Source: Flavobacteria bacterium BAL38 (GTDB lineage Bacteria; Bacteroidota; Bacteroidia; Flavobacteriales; Flavobacteriaceae). From it: a stretch of DNA of 64,000 nt. Positions within the stretch are counted from its first letter, which is position 1. Every line of letters begins with the position of its first letter. Of this stretch, positions 24,891-34,560 are shown piece after piece. The stretch is from positions 1,240,001 through 1,304,000 of the forward strand of contig AAXX01000001.1 of assembly GCA_000169355.1 (NCBI GenBank), written 5' to 3'. The notes beneath the pieces are model-generated. The model had not been told where the DNA came from. It ran no database searches and was given only the letters and a program-made list of their open reading frames with translations. Position numbers and translations under genes: made by a program.

Positions 24891-26993
24891 TTATTTCAAA
24901 ACTTGATACGCAATTAATGCTGTTAAATAAGCAAATCCACTCATGAAAACCAACTGTATTATTGGCCATTTCCATGAATTGGTTTCTTTTTTTACAATTG
25001 CAAGAGTAGATATACATTGCATCGCGAAAGCATAAAACAGCAATAATGAAATTCCAGTAGCAAAATTGAATATTTTTTCACCTGTTTCCGGATACACTTC
25101 GGCTGCCATTTTATTTTTAATGGTGCTTTCTTCATCACTATGACTACCAACACTGTATATGGTTGCCAAAGTTCCTACAAAAACTTCACGAGCAGCAAAC
25201 GAACTTACCACAGCAATTCCTATTTTCCAATCATAACCTAAAGGACGAATAGCCGGTTCTATGGCTTTTCCCATGTAACCAATATAAGAATTTTCTAACT
25301 TGAAGGAATTAACTTGATCTTCAAATGATTCTGAAGTAATGGTTTTGTTTTGATTTTGTTGTGTAATAATAGCTTCAGCGTTATTAAAATCATCACTTAA
25401 TCCGTGCGAACCTAAATACCATAAAATAACCGATAAGGCTAAAATAATTTTTCCGGCACCAGAAACAAAGGCTCTTGTTTTTTCTAATACATTTATTCCA
25501 ACATTTTTAATCATTGGAATTTTATAACTTGGCATTTCTACAACAAAGTAAGATTTGCAGTTAAGTTTTAAAATTTTATTTAGTAAATAAGCAGAAAAAA
25601 TAGCAGCTCCAAATCCTAATAAATACAAACCCATTAGTGTTAATCCTTGTAAGCTTAAAAACCCAAACAATCTTTTTTCTGGAATAATTAACGAGATTAA
25701 AATTGCATAAACAGGTAGCCTTGCAGAACAAGTTGTAAAAGGAGTTACTAAAATAGTAATTAAACGTTCTTTCCAGTTTTCAATATTTCTAGCTCCCATA
25801 ATTGCCGGAATAGCACAAGCAGTTCCTGAAATTAAAGGCACAATACTTTTACCCGAAAGTCCAAATTTTCGCATGATTTTATCCATCAAAAAAACCACAC
25901 GACTCATATAACCGCTTTCCTCTAAAACAGAAATAAATAAGAATAAAAAGGCAATTTGTGGAATAAAAATTACAATCCCTCCAATACCAGGGATTATACC
26001 TTCGCTAATTAAGTTTGTAAATTCACCCGCAGGAAGATTTTGTTTGGCAACGGAGCTAAAATTAGCAAATGTTTCGTCAATAAATTCCATCGGTATACTA
26101 CTCCAATCAAATAAAAACTGAAAAATTAGCATTAAAATACCGAAGAAAATTAAGTAACCAAAAATTTTGTGTGTAAGTACGCGGTCTATTTTTGCTCTAA
26201 TATCAGAAGCTTTTGAACTATCTATTTTTTGACCCATTTTTAAAGTGTCATTTATAAATTGATAGCGTTTAATAGTTTCTTTTTGTTGTAAGCGTTTTAA
26301 ATCGGCATGCGATTTTGTAAACGTACTTTTAATTTCGTTTCGTTCAAGATTTAAAAAATTTACATCTTGCGTAATTACTAACCAAAGTTTATATAAAAGT
26401 TGGTTTGGGAATGCTTTTCTTAATTTATCAAAGTAGTCTGGGTCTATACTTGAAGCATTTAAACAAGGTTCAGTTGATAATTCAGTATAGTTAAGAATTA
26501 AATTCTTAAGTTCCGTTATCCCAGTTTTTTTTCTAGAACTTATTAAAGCAATTTTTGTTTTTAGTTCTTTTTCTAATATCGAAATATCAAGTTCAATTCC
26601 TTTTAATTGCATTCTATCTGCCATATTAATAACAAGAATGGTTGGAATTTCTAAATCTTTAATTTGAGTAAAAAGGAGTAAATTTCGTTTTAAATTTTCA
26701 ACTTCAGTAACCACAACCGCTACATCCGGAAAATCTTCATCGTTTTTATTTAATAATAATTCAATTACAACATTTTCATCAATAGAACTTGCATTTAAGC
26801 TATACGTTCCGGGTAAATCTAAAATTTTTGCTTTAACAGCATCTGATAATTTTGCAATACCTTGTTTTTTTTCAACAGTAATTCCAGGGTAATTCCCTAC
26901 TTGTTGGTTTAACCCTGTAAGTTCATTAAAAACTGAAGTTTTACCCACATTTGGATTTCCAATTAAAGCAACTTTTATAGGATTTAAACTCAT
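24891..26993 (-). CDS. feoB: ferrous iron transporter B
   Basis: A 700-residue inner-membrane ferrous iron importer. The N-terminal G-protein domain has the P-loop GNPNVGKTS (12-20), switch motif TVEKK, DLPGTYSL and the NMAD form of the base-recognition motif. Two Gate motifs follow in the membrane part, including GTACAIPAIMGAR and the later FAAREVFVGTLATIYSVG. It starts 2 bp after feoA, so the two are one operon. No FeoC gene is seen. Confidence 0.97.
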   Translation of the reverse strand: MSLNPIKVALIGNPNVGKTSVFNELTGLNQQVGNYPGITVEKKQGIAKLSDAVKAKILDLPGTYSLNASSIDENVVIELLLNKNDEDFPDVAVVVTEVENLKRNLLLFTQIKDLEIPTILVINMADRMQLKGIELDISILEKELKTKIALISSRKKTGITELKNLILNYTELSTEPCLNASSIDPDYFDKLRKAFPNQLLYKLWLVITQDVNFLNLERNEIKSTFTKSHADLKRLQQKETIKRYQFINDTLKMGQKIDSSKASDIRAKIDRVLTHKIFGYLIFFGILMLIFQFLFDWSSIPMEFIDETFANFSSVAKQNLPAGEFTNLISEGIIPGIGGIVIFIPQIAFLFLFISVLEESGYMSRVVFLMDKIMRKFGLSGKSIVPLISGTACAIPAIMGARNIENWKERLITILVTPFTTCSARLPVYAILISLIIPEKRLFGFLSLQGLTLMGLYLLGFGAAIFSAYLLNKILKLNCKSYFVVEMPSYKIPMIKNVGINVLEKTRAFVSGAGKIILALSVILWYLGSHGLSDDFNNAEAIITQQNQNKTITSESFEDQVNSFKLENSYIGYMGKAIEPAIRPLGYDWKIGIAVVSSFAAREVFVGTLATIYSVGSHSDEESTIKNKMAAEVYPETGEKIFNFATGISLLLFYAFAMQCISTLAIVKKETNSWKWPIIQLVFMSGFAYLTALIAYQVLK

Positions 26994-26995
26994 TA

Positions 26996-27226
26996 TTAAA
27001 TATCTTTTGTAATGCTAATTTCTCTTGCTGTTTCTAATCGAATAGCTACATGAGAATCGTTAACATTGAAATATAAAGGATCGCCAAATGGCGCAATTTG
27101 TAAAAGCGTAATTTTATTTCCAGGCAAACATCCCATTTCTAAAAGTTTTAGAGGGATTTCGTCTAGATTTACATCTATAATGGTGGCTTCTTCGCCTATT
27201 TTTAAAGATGATGCAAAAAAATCCAT
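26996..27226 (-). CDS. feoA: ferrous iron transport protein A
   Basis: A 76-residue SH3-like cytoplasmic protein that supports FeoB. The family pattern LLEMGCLPGNKITLLQIAPFGDP and VAIRLETAREI is complete. It is the first gene of feoAB. Between the -7 box TACTTTTG (27253-27260) and the ATG lies a TTTAG-N6-TTAAA site like the other DtxR-type operators of this window, so iron repression is likely. Confidence 0.95.
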   Translation of the reverse strand: MDFFASSLKIGEEATIIDVNLDEIPLKLLEMGCLPGNKITLLQIAPFGDPLYFNVNDSHVAIRLETAREISITKDI

Positions 27227-27233
27227 TTCCTTA

Positions 27234-27249
27234 TTTAGATTGAATTAAA
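27234..27249. promoter_or_regulatory. DtxR-type operator in the feoAB leader
   Basis: TTTAGATTGAATTAAA fits TTTAG-N6-YTAAA, the form of the operators at 20689-20725. It lies between the -7 box and the feoA ATG, a position suited to repression. Confidence 0.55.
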
Positions 27250-27252
27250 ATA

Positions 27253-27260
27253 CAAAAGTA
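27253..27260 (-). promoter_or_regulatory. -7 box TACTTTTG of feoAB
   Basis: TACTTTTG on the minus strand fits TANNTTTG, 26 bp before the feoA ATG. No clear TTG is seen at the -33 position. Confidence 0.55.
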
Positions 27261-27322
27261 AAAATTATAATTGTAGAAAACCTGATAATTCTCAGAATTA
27301 ATAAAATAAAAAGAAATAGAAT

Positions 27323-28021
27323 TTATTTTTGGTTTTCATTTAACCAAATAATGTCTTCTAAAAGTTGTTTCATGTTTTTGGTTTTCTGATCTTTTGTTGG
27401 TTGGTCTAAATTGGTGCCATCATAAAAACCACGAATTCGTTTGTTTTTATCAATTAAAATAAAATTTTCGGTATGCACCATATCATATAATTCGTCTGGT
27501 TTACCTGTTTTTACTGCTAAATATGATTTTCGTGCCAAATAATAAATAGCAGATTTATCTCCCGTTACTAAATTCCAACGCGCGTCATCTACTCCTTTTT
27601 CAAGGGCATATTTCTTTAATACTTCATGTGTATCAATATCAGGCGTAACAGAGAAAGATAGTAATTTAATTTCCGAATAATTTTTTAATTGATTTTGCAA
27701 CCAAACCATGTTGTCTGTCATCTTAGGACAAATAGTAGGACAAGTGGTAAAAAAGAAATCGGCAACATAAATCTTATTTTCATAGTCTTTTTCAGTGATT
27801 ACTTTTCCATTTTGATTGATAAAAGAAAAATCGGCAATTTTATGGTCGTTACCTATATGCTGCACCGTAGAATCTACTAATTCTGGATTAATATCTCTAG
27901 GAGAGTAGATTGGAAGCATTTTTTCTGGAGAAAGTAAAGTATAAATCCCAACGTATATAACAATGGAAAGTATTGAAAAAATGATTAAAAACTTTTTATA
28001 AGGGGCTAGAAAATTAAGCAT
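27323..28021 (-). CDS. SCO family copper chaperone
   Basis: A 232-residue membrane-anchored thioredoxin-like protein. One N-terminal helix (residues 10-30) is followed by the copper-binding CX3C motif in FTTCPTICPKM (C94, C98) and the distal histidine in DMVHTENF (H183). SCO proteins deliver copper to the CuA site of cytochrome c oxidase or keep its cysteines reduced. No oxidase genes are adjacent. The length fits the family. Confidence 0.93.
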   Translation of the reverse strand: MLNFLAPYKKFLIIFSILSIVIYVGIYTLLSPEKMLPIYSPRDINPELVDSTVQHIGNDHKIADFSFINQNGKVITEKDYENKIYVADFFFTTCPTICPKMTDNMVWLQNQLKNYSEIKLLSFSVTPDIDTHEVLKKYALEKGVDDARWNLVTGDKSAIYYLARKSYLAVKTGKPDELYDMVHTENFILIDKNKRIRGFYDGTNLDQPTKDQKTKNMKQLLEDIIWLNENQK

Positions 28022-28116
28022 ATAAATTTTTTACAAAAATAATCATAATTCAAAAGAGATTTGTTAAAATAGTTGGCTTACAATTGTTAAAATTCTAATT
28101 TGTTGATTTTGTTCAT

Positions 28117-28124
28117 TATATTTG
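28117..28124 (+). promoter_or_regulatory. -7 box TATATTTG of the BNR-repeat T9SS cargo gene
   Basis: TATATTTG fits TANNTTTG, 28 bp before the ATG. The nearest TTG is 14 bp upstream, shorter than usual. Confidence 0.5.
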
Positions 28125-28152
28125 TGATTACATACCTAAAACTACTGAATAA

Positions 28153-31100
28153 ATGGTTAAAAATTACTTGATTATTAGTTTATTGTGCTCCTTTTTAGGA
28201 TTTTCACAATTTAACCCATCTGCTCCTTGGATGAGTGAATTAAACACTACAAATAAAGGTGAAGTTACTATAAACGAAATGGTAGCGGCTTTTAATGCCT
28301 ATTGGTCTACTAGAGACAAAAATGTAAAAGGATCTGGTTACAAACCATTTATGCGTTGGGAATATCATTGGAAAAACTATACTACAGAACAAGGATATAT
28401 AATGTCATCAGAGGCATTCTGGGATGCTTGGCGTCAAAAAAATCAATCAAAAACAAATAGAAACACAACAATGTCATTGCCAGTTAGTAATTGGGAGCCG
28501 GTAGGGCCTTTTACTCACACAAATACTGGTTCTTGGTCATCAGGGCAAGGGCGTGTAAATATTGTGCATGTTGATCCTTCAAATGCTAATACAATTTATT
28601 TAGGAGCACCTGCTGGAGGAATTTGGAAATCAACAAATAACGGTTCAACTTGGGCTCCATTAACTGATGAATTGCCTCAAATTGGTGTTTCTGGTATTGC
28701 GGTTGATTATGCAGATTCTAATGTAATTTATATTACTACAGGAGATAAAGATGCAGGAGATTCGTATTCTGTTGGGGTTTATAAATCTACAGATGGTGGA
28801 TTGACTTGGAATCCTACCGGATCAATGGGAGTTTCAAATCCTTCTAGAGCTGGAGATATTTTGATTCATCCAACAAATAGTTTAATGTTGTGGTGTGCTA
28901 CAAGCTCTGGAATTTTCAGAACTATAAATGGAGGGACATCTTGGTCAAGAGTTAGAACGGGAGATTTTTCTCAGGGAAATATTAGGTTAAAACCAGGAGA
29001 TCCTACAACCGTTTATGCTGTTTCAGATACAAGTTTTTTTAGGTCAACAAATTCAGGAACAACATTTACTCAAGTTTCAACAGGATTACCAGCCTCTTCA
29101 GGTAGATTAGTAATGGATGTTACACCAGCCAATTCTAGTTACATTTATATTTTAAGTGCCAATTCAAGTTGGGGATTTCAAGGTATTTATAGATCTACTG
29201 ATTCAGGAACAACATTTTCGGCAAGAAACACAACAACAAATGTTTTAGAATCAACACAAGCTTGGTTTGATTTAGCTTTAGCTGTATCTTCAACAAATGC
29301 AGAAGAAATTTATACGGGATGTTTAAATGTTTGGAAATCTACTAACGGTGGAACAAGCGCAACTAGAATAAATAATTGGAGTAATCCTTCTGGAATTTCA
29401 TATACACATGCAGATATTCATTATTTAGGATTTCATGGTACTAAATTGTTTTGTGGAAGTGATGGAGGTATATATGTGTCTGAAAATAGTGGAATTAATT
29501 TTACAGACTTAACTGCAGGTGCTCAAATTAGTCAGTTTTATAAAATAGCGGTTTCCAAACAATCAGCTGCCAATATGGTGGGTGGATTGCAAGATAATGG
29601 AGGTCATGCATATAGTGGTGGACTTTGGAAAAATTATTATGGTGCCGATGGTATGGATACAGCAGTAGATCCTACAAATCCAAATTTATATTATGGATTT
29701 ATACAAAATGGAAGTAGTATGTATATTAGTAATTCTGCGGGAAATGGATTAAGTTCATCTGTATCTTCACCAGGCGGAATCAACGGAAATTGGGTTACTC
29801 CATTAACTTCTAATTCTATAGGAGAAATATTTTCTGGATTTGATAATTTATATAAATTAACTGGTGGTGCTTGGGTACAACAAAACACAGATGCTTTAGG
29901 AGGTGGAAATATAGACTTAATTACTATTGATCCATCTAACAACAATATTATATATGTTGCAAACGGAACAGTTTTATATAAAAGTGTAAATGGAGGAGTT
30001 AACTTTTCTCCTATTAATTTTACAACAAACAATATCGAATCAATTGCAGTACATTCTACAGATAGTAATATTATTTATTTAACAACAGATGGATCAACAG
30101 GAGAAGTGTTACAATCTAATGATGGAGGAACTTCATTTATAGATATTTCAAACGGAGTTCCAAATATTGGTAAAAATATTATTATTCATCAAGGAAGAAA
30201 TACCGATAATCCTTTATATCTTGGAACAAGCTTAGGGGTTTATTATAGAGATGATTCTATGGCTGCATGGGCTCCATTTGATATGAATTTGCCAAACGTG
30301 TCGGTAACAGATTTAGAGATTAATTTAGAGGATGCAAAATTAATTGCTGCCACTTATGGAAGAGGAATTTGGCAAACAGATATTCCGGTTCAATTAGCAA
30401 CAGACGATATTAAATTTTTAAGCATTAAGAATCCAACAGCAGATATCAATTGTGGAAGCACTGTAACTCCTAAAGTTGAGGTTAAAAATAATGGTTTAAA
30501 TACTATTTCAGAAATCACTATTAATTATACTATTGATAGTACGCCTGCAACTTTTGTTTGGAATGGATCTTTGGCTTCTTCTGCCGTTACAGAAATTAAT
30601 TTACCTTCAGCTGTTTTATCTAGAGGGGCACACATTTTAAATGTAACTACTTTGATTTTAAATGACACTTATTCGGATAATAATCAAGGCACAACCTCTT
30701 TTTACATTAACGATGCAGGAACTGTTGGTATTGTAAATCCTTTTACAAATGCTTCAGATGAACTTATTGTGTATAATGAAGGAACCAGTGGGGCACAGTG
30801 GCAAAGAGGAACCAGAACAGGAGGGCTAACATCTTCAGGAAATTCAGTCTATACTACTAATTTAACAGGAAATTATCCAGACAATATAAAGACATATTTA
30901 GTGTCTCAATGTTATAATCTATCGAATGTAATTAATCCTCAGATTAGTTTTGCAATGAAATATGATGTAGAAAATAACTGGGATATTGTTTATGTAGAAT
31001 ATTCAACAAATTTTGGTGCTTCTTGGTCTATATTAGGAGAAATGGGGCCAAATTGGTACAATAGCGACAGAACACCTGCAACTTCAGGAACAGACTGTAA

Positions 31101-31536
31101 TAATTGTCCTGGCGCTCAATGGACAGGGGTTAATACAGCATTAACAACCTATACTTACCCATTAACTGCTTTAAATTCAGAAGTTAATGTAATTTTTAGA
31201 ATTGTTTTTCATTCTGATCAATCGGTAAATAGTTTAGGAGTTAATATAGATGACTTTTTAATAGACGGAACGCTTTCTGGGCAAAATTTCGAACTACAAA
31301 AAATAGTATTATATCCAAACCCATCTAACGGAATTTTTAATTTAGTAACAGGAGAAAATACTATTTCTGAAATTGAAGTTTACGATTTATCTGGAAAGTT
31401 AGTATGGACTAAGAAAGGTTTTGAAGTTTCAAATACAGAAATACAATTAAATTTATCTGCTGTATCAAATGGAGTTTATTTTGTAAAAATTACAGCAGAT
31501 ACTCAATCAATAGTAAAAAGAATCATTAAAGAATAA
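28153..31536 (+). CDS. T9SS type A sorting domain protein with BNR/sortilin-like beta-propeller
   Basis: An 1127-residue secreted protein. After the signal peptide (MVKNYLIISLLCSFLGFSQF) come many BNR/Asp-box repeats such as GIWKSTNNGSTW, GVYKSTDGGLTW and GIFRTINGGTSW, forming a sortilin/Vps10-type propeller to about residue 745. A CARDB-like segment follows, then a jelly-roll-like region. The last 80 residues (LYPNPSNGIFNL to SIVKRIIKE) are a T9SS type A sorting domain. It is exported by T9SS; substrate or binding partner is unknown. The M13 peptidase gene starts 2 bp downstream. Confidence 0.92.
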   Translation: MVKNYLIISLLCSFLGFSQFNPSAPWMSELNTTNKGEVTINEMVAAFNAYWSTRDKNVKGSGYKPFMRWEYHWKNYTTEQGYIMSSEAFWDAWRQKNQSKTNRNTTMSLPVSNWEPVGPFTHTNTGSWSSGQGRVNIVHVDPSNANTIYLGAPAGGIWKSTNNGSTWAPLTDELPQIGVSGIAVDYADSNVIYITTGDKDAGDSYSVGVYKSTDGGLTWNPTGSMGVSNPSRAGDILIHPTNSLMLWCATSSGIFRTINGGTSWSRVRTGDFSQGNIRLKPGDPTTVYAVSDTSFFRSTNSGTTFTQVSTGLPASSGRLVMDVTPANSSYIYILSANSSWGFQGIYRSTDSGTTFSARNTTTNVLESTQAWFDLALAVSSTNAEEIYTGCLNVWKSTNGGTSATRINNWSNPSGISYTHADIHYLGFHGTKLFCGSDGGIYVSENSGINFTDLTAGAQISQFYKIAVSKQSAANMVGGLQDNGGHAYSGGLWKNYYGADGMDTAVDPTNPNLYYGFIQNGSSMYISNSAGNGLSSSVSSPGGINGNWVTPLTSNSIGEIFSGFDNLYKLTGGAWVQQNTDALGGGNIDLITIDPSNNNIIYVANGTVLYKSVNGGVNFSPINFTTNNIESIAVHSTDSNIIYLTTDGSTGEVLQSNDGGTSFIDISNGVPNIGKNIIIHQGRNTDNPLYLGTSLGVYYRDDSMAAWAPFDMNLPNVSVTDLEINLEDAKLIAATYGRGIWQTDIPVQLATDDIKFLSIKNPTADINCGSTVTPKVEVKNNGLNTISEITINYTIDSTPATFVWNGSLASSAVTEINLPSAVLSRGAHILNVTTLILNDTYSDNNQGTTSFYINDAGTVGIVNPFTNASDELIVYNEGTSGAQWQRGTRTGGLTSSGNSVYTTNLTGNYPDNIKTYLVSQCYNLSNVINPQISFAMKYDVENNWDIVYVEYSTNFGASWSILGEMGPNWYNSDRTPATSGTDCNNCPGAQWTGVNTALTTYTYPLTALNSEVNVIFRIVFHSDQSVNSLGVNIDDFLIDGTLSGQNFELQKIVLYPNPSNGIFNLVTGENTISEIEVYDLSGKLVWTKKGFEVSNTEIQLNLSAVSNGVYFVKITADTQSIVKRIIKE

Positions 31537-31538
31537 CT

Positions 31539-33608
31539 ATGAATAAATCAATCATTAAAGGAAGCTTTGGTTTCCTTCTCTTATCAGTAGCGTTATATTC
31601 TTGTAAATCAACTCAAGAGGTAACTAAGCAAAAGGAAACAGTAGGAATCAACGTTAGCTACATGGATAAATCGGTAAATCCTGCCGATGATTTTAATCGA
31701 TATGTTAATGGGGCGTGGTTAGATAAAACAGAAATCCCTTCCGACAGAACGCGTTGGGGAAGTTTTGATGAACTTCGAAAAAACACAGATGACGATGTAA
31801 TGGCTATCTTAAAAGAAGCTATTAACGACAAAACTATCGATCCAAATTCTGACCAAGCGAAAGCAATTAGCTTATACAAAACGGTTTTAGATACGGTAGG
31901 TAGAAATAAAGCAGGAATTAACCCTTTAAAACCCTATCTAGCAAAAATTAACGCCGTTCAAAACGCAGATCAATTAGTTGCTTTGTTAGCTGAAATGGAG
32001 CCAGAAATGGGATTAGGTTTCTTTGGAAGTTACATTGGAGCTGATGCAAAAAACAGTAACAAAAACGTAATTTATGTAGGAACCGGAAGTCTTGGTTTAC
32101 CAGACAGAGATTACTACGTTTCAGATGCGCCAGACAACAAAGAAAAACGTGAAAAATATGTGGCTCACGTAACAAGAATGTTGCAATACATTGGAGAATC
32201 TGAAGCAACGGCAAATGCAAATGCAAAAAACATTTTGGCTTTAGAAACTAAAATGTCAACGGCTACTTTTGATAGAGTAGAGCGTAGAGACAGAAGAAAA
32301 ACCTATAATCCTATGAGTTTTTCCGATTTACAAAAATTAGCGCCAAGTGTAAAATGGGATGCTTATTTCCAAAACGTTGGAATAGGAAAAGTAGATTCTT
32401 TAGTAGTTTCACAACCAAAATACATACAAGCAGTTGAAACAATTTTAAATGAAAATCAAGTAGAAGACTGGAAAGCGTATATGCGTTGGACTGCTTTAAG
32501 AGGAACTTCGGGCTTGTTATCAACTGAAATTGAAAATGCGAACTGGGAATTTTATGGAAAAACCTTAACAGGTGCCGTAAAACAACGTCCTGCAGAAGAA
32601 AGAGCTTTGGCAACAGTTAATGGAAGATTAGGAGAAGCTTTAGGAAAATTATACGTTGCTAAAAAGTTTCCACCAGAAGCAAAAGCAAAAGCACAAGCTA
32701 TGATTGCAAATGTTATGCAAGCTTTTGATAATAGAATCAGCAATTTACCTTGGATGACAAAAGCAACTAAGGAAAATGCGAAAATCAAATTGAATAAATT
32801 TAGAGTTAAAATTGGATATCCTGATAAATGGAAAGATTATTCTGCTTTAATTGTGAAATCTCCAGAACAAGGCGGAACGTATTTTGAAAATTCAAGATTG
32901 TATGCAAAATGGAGTCATATTAAAAACATTGAAAAATTAGGAAAACCAGTAGACAAAGAAGAATGGGGCATGTCGCCACAAACGGTAAATGCGTATTTTA
33001 GTCCAACTAACAACGAAATTGTTTTTCCAGCTGCAATTCTTCAACCACCATTTTATGATTACAAAGCAGACGAAGCAGTAAATTATGGAGGAATTGGAGC
33101 CGTAATTGGGCATGAAATTTCTCACGGATTTGACGATTCAGGTTCAAGATATAATGCAGATGGAAATTTAATAAACTGGTGGAGTGATGAAGATTTAAGT
33201 CAATTTACTACATTAGGAAGTGCTTTGGCTGACCAATATTCAGCTTTAGAACCATTACCTGGAATTTTTGTAGATGGTAAATTTACTTTAGGAGAAAACA
33301 TTGGAGATTTAGGCGGAGTTAACGCTGCGTTTGATGGTTTACAAATCTATTTGAAAGCAAACGGAAATCCAGGATTAATCGACGGATTTACGCCAGAGCA
33401 ACGTTTCTTTATTTCTTGGGCAACTATTTGGAGAAGTAAAATGCGTGACGAAGCGATTAAAAACCAAGTAAAAACAGATCCGCATTCACCAGGAATGTAT
33501 CGTGCTTATGTGCCATTGCAAAATGTAGAAGCTTTCTATAAAGCGTTCAATATTTTACCACATAACAGTATGTATTTACCTTTTGAGAAACGTGTAAAAA
33601 TTTGGTAA
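31539..33608 (+). CDS. M13 family metallopeptidase (neprilysin-like), lipoprotein
   Basis: A 689-residue zinc endopeptidase of the neprilysin/PepO family. The N-terminus is a lipoprotein signal (VALYSC, Cys22), so it is anchored in an envelope membrane. The zinc site HEISH (H525, E526, H529) and the third-ligand motif ENIGDLGG are intact, as is NAYFSPTNNEIVFPA of the substrate cleft. It follows the BNR-propeller cargo gene with a 2-bp gap, so both belong to one operon. An IS3 element is inserted 19 bp past its stop, apparently separating it from its terminator. Confidence 0.95.
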   Translation: MNKSIIKGSFGFLLLSVALYSCKSTQEVTKQKETVGINVSYMDKSVNPADDFNRYVNGAWLDKTEIPSDRTRWGSFDELRKNTDDDVMAILKEAINDKTIDPNSDQAKAISLYKTVLDTVGRNKAGINPLKPYLAKINAVQNADQLVALLAEMEPEMGLGFFGSYIGADAKNSNKNVIYVGTGSLGLPDRDYYVSDAPDNKEKREKYVAHVTRMLQYIGESEATANANAKNILALETKMSTATFDRVERRDRRKTYNPMSFSDLQKLAPSVKWDAYFQNVGIGKVDSLVVSQPKYIQAVETILNENQVEDWKAYMRWTALRGTSGLLSTEIENANWEFYGKTLTGAVKQRPAEERALATVNGRLGEALGKLYVAKKFPPEAKAKAQAMIANVMQAFDNRISNLPWMTKATKENAKIKLNKFRVKIGYPDKWKDYSALIVKSPEQGGTYFENSRLYAKWSHIKNIEKLGKPVDKEEWGMSPQTVNAYFSPTNNEIVFPAAILQPPFYDYKADEAVNYGGIGAVIGHEISHGFDDSGSRYNADGNLINWWSDEDLSQFTTLGSALADQYSALEPLPGIFVDGKFTLGENIGDLGGVNAAFDGLQIYLKANGNPGLIDGFTPEQRFFISWATIWRSKMRDEAIKNQVKTDPHSPGMYRAYVPLQNVEAFYKAFNILPHNSMYLPFEKRVKIW

Positions 33609-33667
33609 TATTATTTAACCACTGAGTTGTCCTAAAAAAGGTTGACTCGTTAATAATTCAAATATAG

Positions 33668-34549
33668 TTAAATCGTAACAGAATTAATTCTGTTACGATT
33701 TATTTTTCCCCATTGTTTTAAATGTATTGTTTTTTGTTGATGTGCTTGGTTTGGAGTTATCATATTAATTGACATATGTATTCTAAAATTGTTGTATAAA
33801 CTAATGGCTTGTGTGACTTGTTTTTTTAAATTTTGATAATTTTCAAAGATTTCATGTAAACCAAATTCTTCTTTTAAAATTCCATTTACTCTTTCAGCTA
33901 TTGCATTTTCATATGGATCGTATTCTTGTGTCATACTAATTAAAATATTGTTTTTCTTTAACAAATCAGTATACTCTTTACTACAATATTGTAAACCTCT
34001 GTCAGAATGGTGAATGAGTTTATTTTTTGTTTTCCTGTCAATCAAAGCCATTTCTAAAGCTTTTACTGTATTTGAACTCATTAAATTATCTGATAGTTGA
34101 TAACCAACGATTTTCTTGGAACAAGCATCAGTGAGTAAATGCAAATAATATGTTTTCTCTTTTGTTCGTAAATAAGTTATATCAGCAACCCAAACTTGTT
34201 CAGGTCTGTTAAGTTCTAAATTGCTTATTAAATTTGAATAGCGTTTCATCCAATGTCTTGAGTTTGTTGTTTTGTAATATCTTCGAGCTTTAGGAACTTG
34301 TAAATATTCCGCTTTTAAAAAATCTAAAAAATTATCTCGACCAATTAATATATGATGTTTTATAAATTCATCTTGTAACATTAAATAAAGTTTTTTACCA
34401 CCTGTTCGGGGTAATTGCTTACGAATATTTACAACTAAACTTCTTAATAATTCTGAATTGTATTTAGATATTTTAATTTTTGATTTTCGCTTGTAAAATG
34501 CCTGTTTTGTATATCCAAACAGTTCGCATAACTCATAAGTAGTCAACAA
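33668..34549 (-). CDS. IS3 family transposase, catalytic part (OrfB)
   Basis: The DDE integrase half of the transposase, 293 residues from a TTG. The catalytic acids are in VWVADITYL, HHSDRGLQYCS and NAIAERVNGILKEEF. The frame is open upstream for at least 16 more codons to an A AAA AAG slippery site in orfA, so the active enzyme is most likely the OrfAB fusion of about 422 residues made by -1 frameshifting; the TTG is only a nominal start. The N-terminal HTH (LCELFGYTKQAFYKR) is of the IS3 type. Confidence 0.9.
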   Translation of the reverse strand: MLTTYELCELFGYTKQAFYKRKSKIKISKYNSELLRSLVVNIRKQLPRTGGKKLYLMLQDEFIKHHILIGRDNFLDFLKAEYLQVPKARRYYKTTNSRHWMKRYSNLISNLELNRPEQVWVADITYLRTKEKTYYLHLLTDACSKKIVGYQLSDNLMSSNTVKALEMALIDRKTKNKLIHHSDRGLQYCSKEYTDLLKKNNILISMTQEYDPYENAIAERVNGILKEEFGLHEIFENYQNLKKQVTQAISLYNNFRIHMSINMITPNQAHQQKTIHLKQWGKINRNRINSVTI

Positions 34550-34560
34550 ACTAATTGTGT

